Positions 37,481 to 46,101 of a DNA stretch of 64,000 nt are shown here, piece by piece (positions within the stretch are counted from its first letter, which is position 1; the number at the start of each line of letters is the position of its first letter). The notes beneath the pieces are model-generated. The model did no database searches and was not told where the DNA came from. It worked only from the letters and a program-made list of their open reading frames with translations. The DNA comes from GCA-003244245 sp050699875. Its GTDB lineage: Bacteria; Actinomycetota; Actinomycetes; Mycobacteriales; Pseudonocardiaceae. The position numbers were made by a program, and so were the translations under genes. Location of the stretch: positions 24,765 to 88,764 of the forward strand of contig JBOHFX010000091.1 in assembly GCA_050699875.1 (NCBI GenBank). The letters are read 5' to 3'.

Positions 37481-38001
37481 CCATGTCGAACCCAGCGACC
37501 GCTCCTAGCGAGGACCCGAGAGACGCTGTGACCGTTCCGCAGACACCGCAACCCGAGGCCGGGCAAGCTGCCGTTGCTCGGGTACCGCTCGTGTCGGCGG
37601 TACCTGTGCCCAGCGGGACGGCAGTGCAGGCAGTCGGTCGCCGCAAGGAGGCGGTTGTCCGGGTGCGCCTGGTGCCCGGCAGCGGTGCCTTCACACTTAA
37701 TGGCACGAGCCTGGAGCAGTACTTCCCGAACAAGGTGCACCAGCAGCTGATCCGGGAGCCCCTGCTCACCGTCAACCGGCCTGAGTCCTACGACGTGACC
37801 GGAACCCTTTCCGGTGGCGGTACTTCCGGCCAAGCCGGCGCGCTGCGGCTGGCCATTGCCCGAGCATTGGTGGAGCTCAACGTCGATGACCGTCCGGCAC
37901 TGAAGAAGGCCGGCTTTCTCACCCGCGATGCCCGAGTCAAGGAGCGCAAGAAGTACGGCCTGAAGAAGGCCCGTAAGGCGCCCCAGTACTCGAAGCGTTA
38001 G
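37477..38001 (+). CDS. rpsI: 30S ribosomal protein S9
   Basis: 174 residues: an unconserved 50-residue Pro/Ala/Val-rich leader, then the S9 fold (GRRKEAVVRVRLVPGSG, SGQAGALRLAIARALVE) and the tail KKYGLKKARKAPQYSKR whose end reaches the P-site tRNA. The GTG overlaps the rplM stop; an ATG at 37483 is the alternative. Confidence 0.97.
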   Translation: MTMSNPATAPSEDPRDAVTVPQTPQPEAGQAAVARVPLVSAVPVPSGTAVQAVGRRKEAVVRVRLVPGSGAFTLNGTSLEQYFPNKVHQQLIREPLLTVNRPESYDVTGTLSGGGTSGQAGALRLAIARALVELNVDDRPALKKAGFLTRDARVKERKKYGLKKARKAPQYSKR

Positions 38002-38032
38002 GCCGCGCTGCGTTGACACCTTGCCTGTATTG

Positions 38033-39388
38033 ATGCCCCGCCTATTTGGCACCGACGGGGTACGGGGGCTGGCCAACGCCAAGCTCACGCCGGAGCTGGC
38101 GCTCGCCGTGTCCGGCGCGGCGGCGCGGGTGCTCGCCGACAGCGGCGTTGGAGGCCTTGGGGGTCTGCGGGGACGCCCGGTCGCAGTGGTGGGGCGGGAC
38201 CCGAGAGCTAGTGGCGAGATGCTGGAGGCCGCCGTCACCGCAGGCCTCACCTCGGCGGGCGCCGACGTGCTGCAGGTCGGCGTGTTGCCCACCCCAGCGG
38301 TTGCCCACCTGGTGGCCGAGTTCCGCGCAGACCTCGGTGTGATGATCTCCGGCTCGCACAACCCGATGCCGGACAACGGCATCAAGCTCTTCGCCGCCGA
38401 CGGCCACAAACTTCCCGACGCAGTAGAGGACGAGATCACCGCCCGGATGGGCGGCGGCGACGTCAAGCGTCCCACCGGAGCCGGGATCGGCCGGGTGCGC
38501 GACGTGCCGGAGGGCACCGGACGTTACGTCGACCACCTGCTGCGGGCCACACCGCATTCGCTGGACGGCCTCCGCGTCGTGGTCGACTGCGCGCACGGCG
38601 CGGCGTCCGCCGTCGCTCCGCAGGTCTACCGCAAGGCCGGCGCCGAGGTAGTGGAGCTCCATGCGGAGCCCGACGGTCTCAATATCAACGACGGGTGCGG
38701 CTGTACCCAGCTGGACTCCCTGCGCAAGGCGGTGCTGGCGCAGCACGCCGCGATCGGTATCGCGCACGACGGTGACGCGGACCGCTGTCTGGCGGTGGAC
38801 GCCACCGGCGAGGTGGTGGATGGCGATCGGATCATGGCTATCCTGGCGCTGGCAATGCGAGACAGCGGTGAGCTGGTCGAGAACACCCTGGTCACAACCG
38901 TGATGAGTAATCTGGGTCTGCATCAGGCGATGCGCGAGCACGGCGTCAGGGTCAGGACTACCGCCGTGGGGGACCGGTATGTACTTGAGGCGCTGGTGGC
39001 GGGCGGGTTCTCGCTCGGCGGCGAGCAGTCCGGGCATGTGGTGCTGCCCCGGTACGCCACCACTGGTGATGGCCTGCTCACCGCATTGCGACTGATGGAC
39101 CGGATGGTCGCCTCGGGTCAGAGCCTGGCGGATCTGGCCGGCGTGCTGACCCGACTGCCGCAGGTGTTGGTCAACGTCGCGGTCGCGGACAAGGCGGCGG
39201 TTGCGGCGGCGGCTGTGGTGGCCGACGCCATCGCTGGTGCACAGGCCGAGCTGGGAACGGCCGGCCGGGTGTTGCTGCGCCCGTCGGGCACCGAGCAGCT
39301 GGTGCGAGTGATGGTCGAAGCCCCTACCGAGTCCGTCGCCACCACAATCGCTCACCGCATTGCCACGATTGTCGCGACCGCGAGTTGA
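38033..39388 (+). CDS. glmM: Phosphoglucosamine mutase GlmM
   Basis: 451 residues. It converts glucosamine-6-phosphate to glucosamine-1-phosphate for UDP-GlcNAc synthesis. RLFGTDGVRG is the N-terminal signature, the phosphoserine is S108 in ISGSHNPMPDNGIK, the metal loop is DGDADR, and the phosphate-binding loop is RPSGTEQLVRVMVE. The ATG at 38033 is used; a TTG at 38021 is possible. With glmS downstream it covers two steps of the amino-sugar pathway. Confidence 0.97.
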   Translation: MPRLFGTDGVRGLANAKLTPELALAVSGAAARVLADSGVGGLGGLRGRPVAVVGRDPRASGEMLEAAVTAGLTSAGADVLQVGVLPTPAVAHLVAEFRADLGVMISGSHNPMPDNGIKLFAADGHKLPDAVEDEITARMGGGDVKRPTGAGIGRVRDVPEGTGRYVDHLLRATPHSLDGLRVVVDCAHGAASAVAPQVYRKAGAEVVELHAEPDGLNINDGCGCTQLDSLRKAVLAQHAAIGIAHDGDADRCLAVDATGEVVDGDRIMAILALAMRDSGELVENTLVTTVMSNLGLHQAMREHGVRVRTTAVGDRYVLEALVAGGFSLGGEQSGHVVLPRYATTGDGLLTALRLMDRMVASGQSLADLAGVLTRLPQVLVNVAVADKAAVAAAAVVADAIAGAQAELGTAGRVLLRPSGTEQLVRVMVEAPTESVATTIAHRIATIVATAS

Positions 39389-39399
39389 CTCCGCCTTAC

Positions 39400-39424
39400 T
39401 GTGTTCTACTCCAGAATGCAGTGA
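39400..39424. repeat. Copy of the small hairpin repeat after glmM
   Basis: TGTGTTCT and AGAATGCA flank ACTCC and are followed by GTGA, the same layout as the copies at 14811 and 43725. It sits between the glmM stop and the stop of the small membrane gene on the other strand and may serve as terminator. Confidence 0.5.
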
Positions 39425-39431
39425 TTGGACG

Positions 39432-39530
39432 TTAGCGTCCCGCCGATCTGAAAACCATCCATACCGCCCCAAGTGCGAATATAGCGATCACGATCCAGAG
39501 GACGACCAGCATAATGTAACCGATAACCAT
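39432..39530 (-). CDS. 32-residue single-pass membrane peptide
   Basis: A short frame reads MVIGYIMLVVLWIVIAIFAL, GAVWMVFRSAGR, stop. One 24-residue hydrophobic helix with a basic C-terminus, preceded by GGGAG five bases before the ATG. The hydrophobic run and good ribosome-binding site favour a real gene over chance in such GC-rich DNA, where random frames are Arg/Ala/Pro-rich. Function unknown. Confidence 0.6.
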   Translation of the reverse strand: MVIGYIMLVVLWIVIAIFALGAVWMVFRSAGR

Positions 39531-39603
39531 GGCGACTCCCTTTGGCAAAGCGCCCGGCGTGGCGCTGCGCTTACTATAAGGCACCCACGGTGTCGGAGAC
39601 TCG

Positions 39604-40389
39604 TCAAATCACACCAGGGGTTGGCGTCAGCACCGCGTCGTAGTCGGTGATCCCGGTGAGATGGTGCAGCAGGAACGCGGTGACTAGCGCGCGGCTGATC
39701 CGTCGAGTCCCGTACTGTGGCCGGCTGTCGATCACCAGGTCTGTCCAGTGCTGGCCCTGAAGGTAACCGAGATGACCGGCGTCGGGCAGCAGCCGCACCT
39801 GCACTGGTCCTGCCCAAGCCGCTGCCACCGGGTTGGCGTGACCGACCGGTGGTGCCAGCAGATCCTTATCCCCGGCCAGGTGCAAACCCGGCATGGCGCA
39901 GTCGCGCGCCGCGACGACCGCTGAGGGCATGGTCTCGGCCAGCGCCAGCGTCACCACCGCGCGGCAACGGTCGTCGGCCGCCGCGGCGAGCACTGCGCAC
40001 CCACCTCCCATCCCATGCCCGGCCAGGCCGAGCTTGCCGGCATCTACACTGATCGCCCCTTCGCCCAGCCGGACGCCGGCGCACACGTCCAGGGTCGCGC
40101 GGAGATCGGCAGCGAGCTGGCGGTGCGACGCAAACGCGCCACCCTGGGTGGCCGGCGCCGCCGCGACCAACCCCCAGGTGGCCAGGTGACGCAGCAACTC
40201 CTCATAGCGCGATGTCGGCTGCAACCAGCCGTGCCCGAACGCGACCGCGGGAAGCCCGAGCCCGGACCTCGGAGTGAAAACCACGCCCGGCATGCCGGCC
40301 GAGGTGAGGTCACCGCGGGCCACCGGATGCGGACCCGGCCGGGAAAGCTCCTCAGCCGTGCGGCGGACCGCGGGGTCGGTGCGTGCCAT
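39604..40389 (-). CDS. Alpha/beta-hydrolase-fold protein lacking the nucleophile
   Basis: 261 residues with a dienelactone hydrolase/lipase-like fold: GLPAVAFGHGW (oxyanion strand), LGLAGHGMGGGCAVLAAA (nucleophile elbow), AGDKDLLAPP (acid) and LLPDAGHLGYL (His). At the elbow G124-H-G-M-G128 the catalytic Ser/Cys is Gly126, so ordinary ester hydrolysis is not expected. A related mycobacterial gene lies between glmM and glmS (Rv3438) and, as I recall, shares this feature, which would make it a family trait rather than a mutation. Divergent from glmS, 44 bases apart. Confidence 0.8.
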   Translation of the reverse strand: MARTDPAVRRTAEELSRPGPHPVARGDLTSAGMPGVVFTPRSGLGLPAVAFGHGWLQPTSRYEELLRHLATWGLVAAAPATQGGAFASHRQLAADLRATLDVCAGVRLGEGAISVDAGKLGLAGHGMGGGCAVLAAAADDRCRAVVTLALAETMPSAVVAARDCAMPGLHLAGDKDLLAPPVGHANPVAAAWAGPVQVRLLPDAGHLGYLQGQHWTDLVIDSRPQYGTRRISRALVTAFLLHHLTGITDYDAVLTPTPGVI

Positions 40390-40433
40390 GAGCCGGGAAG
40401 GTATCGGATTCGCGCTGGGCTAGCGTGACGCAC

Positions 40434-42287
40434 ATGTGCGGAATCGTGGGCTACGTAGGGCATCGAGGCGCTCTGGACGTCGTCCTGCAGGGTCTGGGCC
40501 GGCTGGAGTACCGCGGGTACGACTCGGCTGGTGTCGCGGTGCTCACCAGTACCGGCACTCTGACGGTGGCTCGTAAGGCCGGGGCCCTGGCCAATCTGAT
40601 CGTCGAGCTGGACGCCACCGGGCGGGCTGCCTTCAGCGGCACTGCCGGGATGGGCCACACCCGCTGGGCCACCCACGGGGCGCCGACCGATCGCAACGCC
40701 CACCCGCACTGCGACACCACCGGCCGGCTCGCCGTGGTGCACAACGGGATCATCGAAAATCACGCCCAGCTGCGGGCCGAATTGGAGCGCAGCGGCGTGG
40801 AGCTGGCCAGCGACACCGACTCCGAGACCGCCGCGCATCTGCTCGCCGCGGCTTACGCGTGTTGCGGTGACCTGCCCGCCGCGGTGCGCGCGGTGTGCGG
40901 CCGGCTGCACGGGGCGTTCACCCTCGTCGTCAGCCACGCCGACGAACCCGACCTGATCGTTGCGGCGCGCCGCTCGTCGCCGTTGGTGGTGGGGGTCGGC
41001 GACGGGGAGCACTTCGTCGCCTCCGACGTCGCGGCGTTCATCGAGCACACCAGGGACGCCGTCGAGCTCGGCCAGGACCAGGTGGTGACGATCACCCGCG
41101 ACGGCTACCAGATCACCGATTTCCACGGCAGCTCCGCGCACGGCAAGCCCTTTCACGTCGATTGGGACCTGTCCGCGGCGGAGAAGGGCGGCCACGACTA
41201 CTTCATGCTCAAGGAGATCGAGGAGCAACCCGGCGCCATCGCCAATACCCTGCGGGGGCACTTCATCGACGGCCGGATCGTGCTCGACGAGCAGCGGATG
41301 GACACCCAGGAGCTGCGCGACGTCGACAAGGTCTTCGTGGTCGCCTGCGGGACCGCGTACCACTCCGGGATGGTCGCCAAGTACGCCATCGAGCACTGGT
41401 GCCGGCTGCCGGTCGAGGTGGAGCTGGCCAGTGAATTCCGCTACCGCGACCCGGTGCTGGACCGGTCCACCCTGGTGGTGGCGATCTCCCAGTCCGGGGA
41501 GACCATGGACACCTTGGAGGCGGTGCGGCACGCCCGGGAGCAGAAGGCCCGGGTGCTGGCGATCTGCAACACCAACGGAGCCCAGATCCCCCGGGAGTCC
41601 GACGCGGTGCTCTACACCCACGCCGGTCCGGAGATCGGGGTGGCCGCCACCAAGACGTTCCTGGCTCAGATTGTGGCCAACTTCCTGGTCGGGCTGGCGC
41701 TGGCGCAGGCTCGCGGCACCAAGTACTCCGACGAGGTCGCTCGCGAGTTCGTCGAGCTGGAGGCCATGCCCGCGGCGGTGACCCAGGTGCTGGGCACCGT
41801 GGACCAGGTGCGCGAACTCGCCCGCGAGCTCGCCGACGCCAAGGTGGTGCTGTTCCTGGGCCGCCACGTCGGTTTCCCGGTGGCTCTGGAGGGCGCGCTG
41901 AAGCTCAAGGAGCTCGCCTACATGCACGCCGAGGGCTTTGCTGCCGGTGAACTCAAACACGGGCCCATCGCGCTGCTCGAGGAGGGTCTGCCGGTGGTCG
42001 TGGTGATGCCCTCCCCCAAGGGGAAGGCGGTGCTGCACCCCAAGCTGCTGTCCAACATCCAGGAGATCCGAGCCCGCGGCGCCCGGACCATCGTCATCGC
42101 CGAGGAGGGCGACGAGACGGTGCGGCCCTACGCCTCGCACCTGCTAGAGGTACCTGCAGTACCCACGTTATTGCAGCCGCTGGTGTCCACCGTGCCGCTG
42201 CAGGTGCTCGCCGCCGAGATCGCTCGCCAACGGGGTTACGACGTGGACAAGCCACGCAATCTCGCCAAATCGGTCACAGTTGAGTGA
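40434..42287 (+). CDS. glmS: Glutamine-fructose-6-phosphate aminotransferase GlmS
   Basis: 617 residues. It makes glucosamine-6-phosphate from fructose-6-phosphate and glutamine. The N-terminal glutaminase starts MCGIVGYVGHRGA with nucleophile Cys2, and two SIS isomerase domains follow (VVACGTAYHSGMVAKY; ISQSGETMDTLEAV), ending KPRNLAKSVTVE. The ATG at 40434 is set by Cys2. The stop overlaps the nnrD start as GTGA. No glmS ribozyme is seen in the short upstream gap. Confidence 0.98.
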   Translation: MCGIVGYVGHRGALDVVLQGLGRLEYRGYDSAGVAVLTSTGTLTVARKAGALANLIVELDATGRAAFSGTAGMGHTRWATHGAPTDRNAHPHCDTTGRLAVVHNGIIENHAQLRAELERSGVELASDTDSETAAHLLAAAYACCGDLPAAVRAVCGRLHGAFTLVVSHADEPDLIVAARRSSPLVVGVGDGEHFVASDVAAFIEHTRDAVELGQDQVVTITRDGYQITDFHGSSAHGKPFHVDWDLSAAEKGGHDYFMLKEIEEQPGAIANTLRGHFIDGRIVLDEQRMDTQELRDVDKVFVVACGTAYHSGMVAKYAIEHWCRLPVEVELASEFRYRDPVLDRSTLVVAISQSGETMDTLEAVRHAREQKARVLAICNTNGAQIPRESDAVLYTHAGPEIGVAATKTFLAQIVANFLVGLALAQARGTKYSDEVAREFVELEAMPAAVTQVLGTVDQVRELARELADAKVVLFLGRHVGFPVALEGALKLKELAYMHAEGFAAGELKHGPIALLEEGLPVVVVMPSPKGKAVLHPKLLSNIQEIRARGARTIVIAEEGDETVRPYASHLLEVPAVPTLLQPLVSTVPLQVLAAEIARQRGYDVDKPRNLAKSVTVE

Positions 42288-43849
42288 CTCGTGAGTGGCA
42301 TCAGTGCGATAACACTGTTTCGCACTCACAAGGCGCCTGGACGGTAGCCCGCGTGCAGGCCGCGGAGCGTGCCCTGCTCGCGCGCCACCGTCCCGACGCC
42401 CTGATGCATCGTGCCGCTTTCGGACTGGCCACCAGGTCTGCGGTGGTGCTGGCCGAGTGGACCGGTGGGGTGTCCGGTCGGCACGTCGCGCTTTTGGTCG
42501 GAGCGGGCAACAACGGCGGCGACGCGTTGTGGGCCGGGGCATACCTGCGCCGCCGCGGGGTGGCGGTCACCGCCGTCCTGCTGTCCCCGGACCGCGCACA
42601 CCCGCAGGGCCTGGCCGCGCTGCGCCGAGCCGGCGGGCGGATCGCTGACGACCTGCCAGACCACGCCCAACTCATGCTCGACGGGATCGTCGGGTTGTCC
42701 GGCCGGGGCGGGCTGCGCCCGGCGGCCGCCCGACTGGTGGCGGCGGTCCGAACGCCGATCATCGCGGTGGACTCGCCGTCCGGGGTGGATCCAGACACCG
42801 GCGCCGTCGAAGGACCCGCGGTCACCGCCACCGAGACCGTCACTTTCGGTGCCCGCAAGCCGGTGCACCTGCTCGCCCCATGGCGCTGCGGGCCGGTGCA
42901 CCTGGTGGACATCGGGTTGTTCCCCGAGTTGGGCGAGCCTGATCTGCGGGTACTCACCGCCGCTGAGATCGGGGCGCTGTGGCCGGTGCCGGGCCCGGCC
43001 AGCGACAAGTACAGCCAGGGGGTCGTGGGGATCGCCGCGGGCTCGGCGGATTACCCCGGGGCGGCCGTGCTCTGCGCTGGAGCCGCGGTGCTCGCCACGT
43101 CCGGCATGGTCCGTTTCGCTGGTACCGCCGCCGACGTGGTACGCGCGCGTTGGCCGGAGGTGGTGGCCACCGGGGCGGTGTCCGACGCCGGGCAGGTGCA
43201 GGCCTGGGCCGTTGGCCCGGGATTGGGCACCGGTGCTGCCGGTCGCCAGGTGCTGGCTCATGTGCTGGCCGCCGGGGTGCCGGTGGTGGCCGACGCCGAC
43301 GCGATCACCCTGCTGGCCCGGCACCCCGAGCTGGCGGACAGCCGCGACCCGGGCACCCCGCTGGTACTGACCCCGCACGATCGAGAGTTCGAGCGACTGA
43401 CCGGCAAGGCACCCGGGCCCGACCGGGTCGCGTCCGCCCGGGACGCAGCTGCTCGGTTCGACGCGCTGCTGCTGCTCAAGGGAAACACCACCATCGTCGC
43501 AGCCCCGGACGGACGGGTGCTGGTGAACCCAGCCCGTTCGTCCTGGCCGGCCACTCCGGGTTCCGGCGATATCCTCACCGGTGTGATCGGCGCCTTGCTG
43601 GCCGCCGGCCTGGAACCGGCGACCGCGGCCGCGGCCGCGGCGCACGCCCAGGAACTCGCCGCCGCCATCGCCGCCCGGGGCGGCCCACTCGCCGCTGCAT
43701 TCAGGGCAGTAGGACGGCCGATAGGTGCGTTCGGACAGAACGCAGTGACTACGTCCAGCGGCGGAGCACCGGCGCCGGCCTCGGCGATCCTGGGTGCGCT
43801 CAGTGACGGGATCCGCACTCTCCGCTCGGAGGGCGGGATGCGAGGATGA
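42284..43849 (+). CDS. nnrD: Bifunctional NAD(P)H-hydrate epimerase/ADP-dependent dehydratase
   Basis: 521 residues. The N-terminal YjeF_N epimerase domain (VALLVGAGNNGGDALWAGA-type motif here HVALLVGAGNNGGDALWAG) and the C-terminal ribokinase-like dehydratase (LTPHDREFERLTGK, LLLKGNTTIV, PATPGSGDILTGVIGALLA with the catalytic Asp) together repair hydrated NAD(P)H. GTG 42284 overlaps the glmS stop. No other start lies before the conserved Trp-Thr at residues 19-20, so residues 4-16 are encoded by an inverted-repeat element also found at guaA. Confidence 0.95.
   Translation: MTREWHQCDNTVSHSQGAWTVARVQAAERALLARHRPDALMHRAAFGLATRSAVVLAEWTGGVSGRHVALLVGAGNNGGDALWAGAYLRRRGVAVTAVLLSPDRAHPQGLAALRRAGGRIADDLPDHAQLMLDGIVGLSGRGGLRPAAARLVAAVRTPIIAVDSPSGVDPDTGAVEGPAVTATETVTFGARKPVHLLAPWRCGPVHLVDIGLFPELGEPDLRVLTAAEIGALWPVPGPASDKYSQGVVGIAAGSADYPGAAVLCAGAAVLATSGMVRFAGTAADVVRARWPEVVATGAVSDAGQVQAWAVGPGLGTGAAGRQVLAHVLAAGVPVVADADAITLLARHPELADSRDPGTPLVLTPHDREFERLTGKAPGPDRVASARDAAARFDALLLLKGNTTIVAAPDGRVLVNPARSSWPATPGSGDILTGVIGALLAAGLEPATAAAAAAHAQELAAAIAARGGPLAAAFRAVGRPIGAFGQNAVTTSSGGAPAPASAILGALSDGIRTLRSEGGMRG
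42288..42329. repeat. Inverted-repeat element forming the nnrD N-terminus
   Basis: CTCGTGAGTG at the left and CGCACTCAC at the right form nested inverted repeats; inside, AGTGCGA pairs with TCGCACT around TAACACTGTT. A closely similar 43-base element is at 59538. In both cases the strand is read in the frame encoding C-x-NTVSHS. Confidence 0.8.
43725..43748. repeat. Copy of the small hairpin repeat inside nnrD
   Basis: GTGCGTTC, GGACA and GAACGCAGTGA: a 6-bp perfect stem, GCGTTC/GAACGC. It lies in the coding region for the C-terminal tail of nnrD (frame reads GAFGQNAVTT), beyond the conserved dehydratase core. Confidence 0.55.
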
Positions 43850-45021
43850 CGCCGATGTCAGAGCTGCCTCCGCGGCCACGAGCCGAGGCCGTGATCGATC
43901 TGGATGCGATCCGGCACAACGTCGGGATACTCGCCGGGCGCGCGGCCGCGTCCGGCGCCGCCACGATGGCGGTGGTCAAGGCCGACGGGTACGGCCACGG
44001 CGCAGTCGACGTCGCCGCTGCGGCGCTGCAGGCGGGGGCCTGCGCCCTGGGCGTGTGCAGCGTCGACGAGGCGCTGGCCCTGCGCCGGGCCGGAATCGAC
44101 GCACCCGTGCTGGCCTGGCTGCAGGCTCCCGGAGACGACCTCGCGTCCGGGCTTGCCGCCGGCGTTGATCTCGGCGTCTACTCCACCCGCCAGCTCGACG
44201 CCGTCGCTGCCGCCGTAGTGATCACGGGTGCCGTCGCGCGAGTGCATCTCAAGGTCGACACCGGCCTGACCCGGGGTGGCGCGGACCGTAGCCAGTGGGC
44301 CGACCTGATCAGCGCCGCGGCGGCGACCAGGGGTGTCGAAGTCGTCGCGATCTGGTCACACCTCGCGCATGCCGACGATCCCCGGCACCCGATCATCGAG
44401 CAGCAGGTGCGGTACTTCGACGAGGCCTACCAGGCGGCCCGAGACGCCGGCTTGCGACCGCTGCGACACCTGGCGAACTCGGCGGCCACCCTGACCCGGC
44501 CCGATCTGCACTACGACATGGTCCGTCCCGGCATCGCCGTCTACGGGCTCTCACCGGTGCCCGGGGTCGGTTACGATCTCTTACCAGCGATGACGTTGCG
44601 CTCGCAGGTCGTGATGGTCAAACGTGTCCCGGCCGGTGAGGGCGTGTCGTACGGGCACGTCTGGCATACCGATCGGGAAACCACCCTTGCGCTGGTCCCC
44701 GTCGGGTATGCCGATGGGGTGCCGCGGGCGCTCACCGGCCGGCTGGATGTGTGGTTGGCCGGGCGTCGCCGCCCGGTGGTAGGAAGGGTGTGCATGGACC
44801 AGGTGATGGTCGACTGCGGTGACGACCCGGTCTCGGTAGGTACCGAGGTGATCTTCTTCGGTGCCGGCGAGCGCGGTGCTCCCACTGCCGCCGAGTGGGC
44901 CGACAAGCTGGGCACCATCCACTACGAGGTGGTCGCAGGGATGTCGCGCCCCCGGTTGACCCGGACGGTGCACGGTCGTTATCCCGCGCTGAGCGCAACC
45001 ATGGTGCATGTCGCTCCATGA
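43846..45021 (+). CDS. alr: Alanine racemase
   Basis: 391 residues. It makes D-alanine for peptidoglycan. The pyridoxal phosphate lysine is K45 in AVVKADGYGHGAV, the catalytic Tyr is in GVSYGHVW, and GRVCMDQVMVD is the family C-terminal signature. ATGA overlap with nnrD. The N-terminal TIM barrel and C-terminal beta domain are complete. Confidence 0.97.
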   Translation: MTPMSELPPRPRAEAVIDLDAIRHNVGILAGRAAASGAATMAVVKADGYGHGAVDVAAAALQAGACALGVCSVDEALALRRAGIDAPVLAWLQAPGDDLASGLAAGVDLGVYSTRQLDAVAAAVVITGAVARVHLKVDTGLTRGGADRSQWADLISAAAATRGVEVVAIWSHLAHADDPRHPIIEQQVRYFDEAYQAARDAGLRPLRHLANSAATLTRPDLHYDMVRPGIAVYGLSPVPGVGYDLLPAMTLRSQVVMVKRVPAGEGVSYGHVWHTDRETTLALVPVGYADGVPRALTGRLDVWLAGRRRPVVGRVCMDQVMVDCGDDPVSVGTEVIFFGAGERGAPTAAEWADKLGTIHYEVVAGMSRPRLTRTVHGRYPALSATMVHVAP

Positions 45022-46093
45022 GGTCCTGGTGAAGCCTGCCGGATGGGTCGCCGGCGGTGTGCTGGGCACGGCGGCAGCCGCCGCCGTCGCACACCACCAC
45101 CGCATCGGCAAGGTGCGCAGCGACGCTCTAGAGCTGCCTGACGAGTTGCCGGCTGCGCTGCCCGCGGACCGTGAATACACAGTGTGGGCCGACGACGGAT
45201 TAGCGCTGTCGGTGGAAGAGCTGGACCCGGCCGACGGGGGAGCGCCGGAGCTCACCGTCGTCCTGATCCACGGCTGGACGCTGGACCGGCGATCCTGGCT
45301 GTTCCAGCGCCACGATCTGGCACATTGCACCGCCCCCCGGGTCCGCCTGGTGCTTTACGACCACCGTAGCCATGGCCGCTCCGGTCATTCGCCCCGGCCT
45401 GCCTGCACCTTCAAACAGCTCGGTCGCGATCTGGACGCCGTGCTCCGCGTCGCCGCCCCGGACGGGTGGGTCGTGCTGATCGGGCATTCTCTCGGCGGAA
45501 TGACGATCATGGCATTGGCTGAGGATCGCCCTGAGCTGTTCGCCGAGCGCATCTGCGGGGTGGCATTCCTCAACACCAGCGCGGGGGAAATCGGGCGGTC
45601 GGGCCTGCCCAAGCCGCTGTTGTCCCGACGAAACCCGCTGGTGCCGGTGGCCAAGCAGTTGTCGCGCTGGGAGCCCAGCGCGCGCGCGATCGACCATGGT
45701 CGCGAAATCTGCAGGAATCTGATCTGGAGCCTGACCCGTGAGCTCGGCTTCGGTGACGAGGCGGTCAATCCGGCCGTGGTCGAGCTGGTGTACATGATGA
45801 TGCGGGCCACCTCATTCGAAGTCATGACCGATTTCCTGGAGGAGTTCGGCGCACATAACCGGTACGCCGCGCTGGCCGGTCTGCAGTACGCCAAGGCACT
45901 GGTGCTCGGGACCGACGCTGACCGGTTGATCCAGTACGCGCACTGTGAGGCGATCGCGGCCCTGCTTCCGGACGTGGAGCTGGTGCAGGTGCCGGCGTCG
46001 GGCCACGTGCCGATGCTGGAGCATCCCAAGCGGGTCAACGAGCACCTGCTGGACTTGCTGTCTCGATGCATGGGGACCCCGCCACGCCGGTAG
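45008..46093 (+). CDS. Alpha/beta hydrolase
   Basis: 361 residues. A hydrophobic N-terminal segment (about 10-28) suggests membrane anchoring. The fold shows VVLIHGWTLDRRSW (oxyanion), LYDHRSHGRSG, the nucleophile elbow LIGHSLGGMTIM with Ser, and VPASGHVPMLEHP with the catalytic His. Substrate unknown. It overlaps alr by 14 bases and sits between alr and tsaE, a placement common in actinobacteria. Confidence 0.9.
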   Translation: MSLHEVLVKPAGWVAGGVLGTAAAAAVAHHHRIGKVRSDALELPDELPAALPADREYTVWADDGLALSVEELDPADGGAPELTVVLIHGWTLDRRSWLFQRHDLAHCTAPRVRLVLYDHRSHGRSGHSPRPACTFKQLGRDLDAVLRVAAPDGWVVLIGHSLGGMTIMALAEDRPELFAERICGVAFLNTSAGEIGRSGLPKPLLSRRNPLVPVAKQLSRWEPSARAIDHGREICRNLIWSLTRELGFGDEAVNPAVVELVYMMMRATSFEVMTDFLEEFGAHNRYAALAGLQYAKALVLGTDADRLIQYAHCEAIAALLPDVELVQVPASGHVPMLEHPKRVNEHLLDLLSRCMGTPPRR

Positions 46094-46101
46094 AAGGATG
46101 C

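Noticed and set aside
38042..39472. 476-codon open frame on the minus strand
   Set aside because: Antisense to glmM, with no recognisable family.
40044..42140. 698-codon open frame on the minus strand
   Set aside because: Lies antisense to glmS, which is complete and highly conserved; the product is low-complexity with His/Gly/Asp-rich composition typical of a GC-skewed shadow frame.
42326..43879. 517-codon open frame on the minus strand
   Set aside because: Antisense to nnrD; no domain and composition follows the complementary third-position bias.
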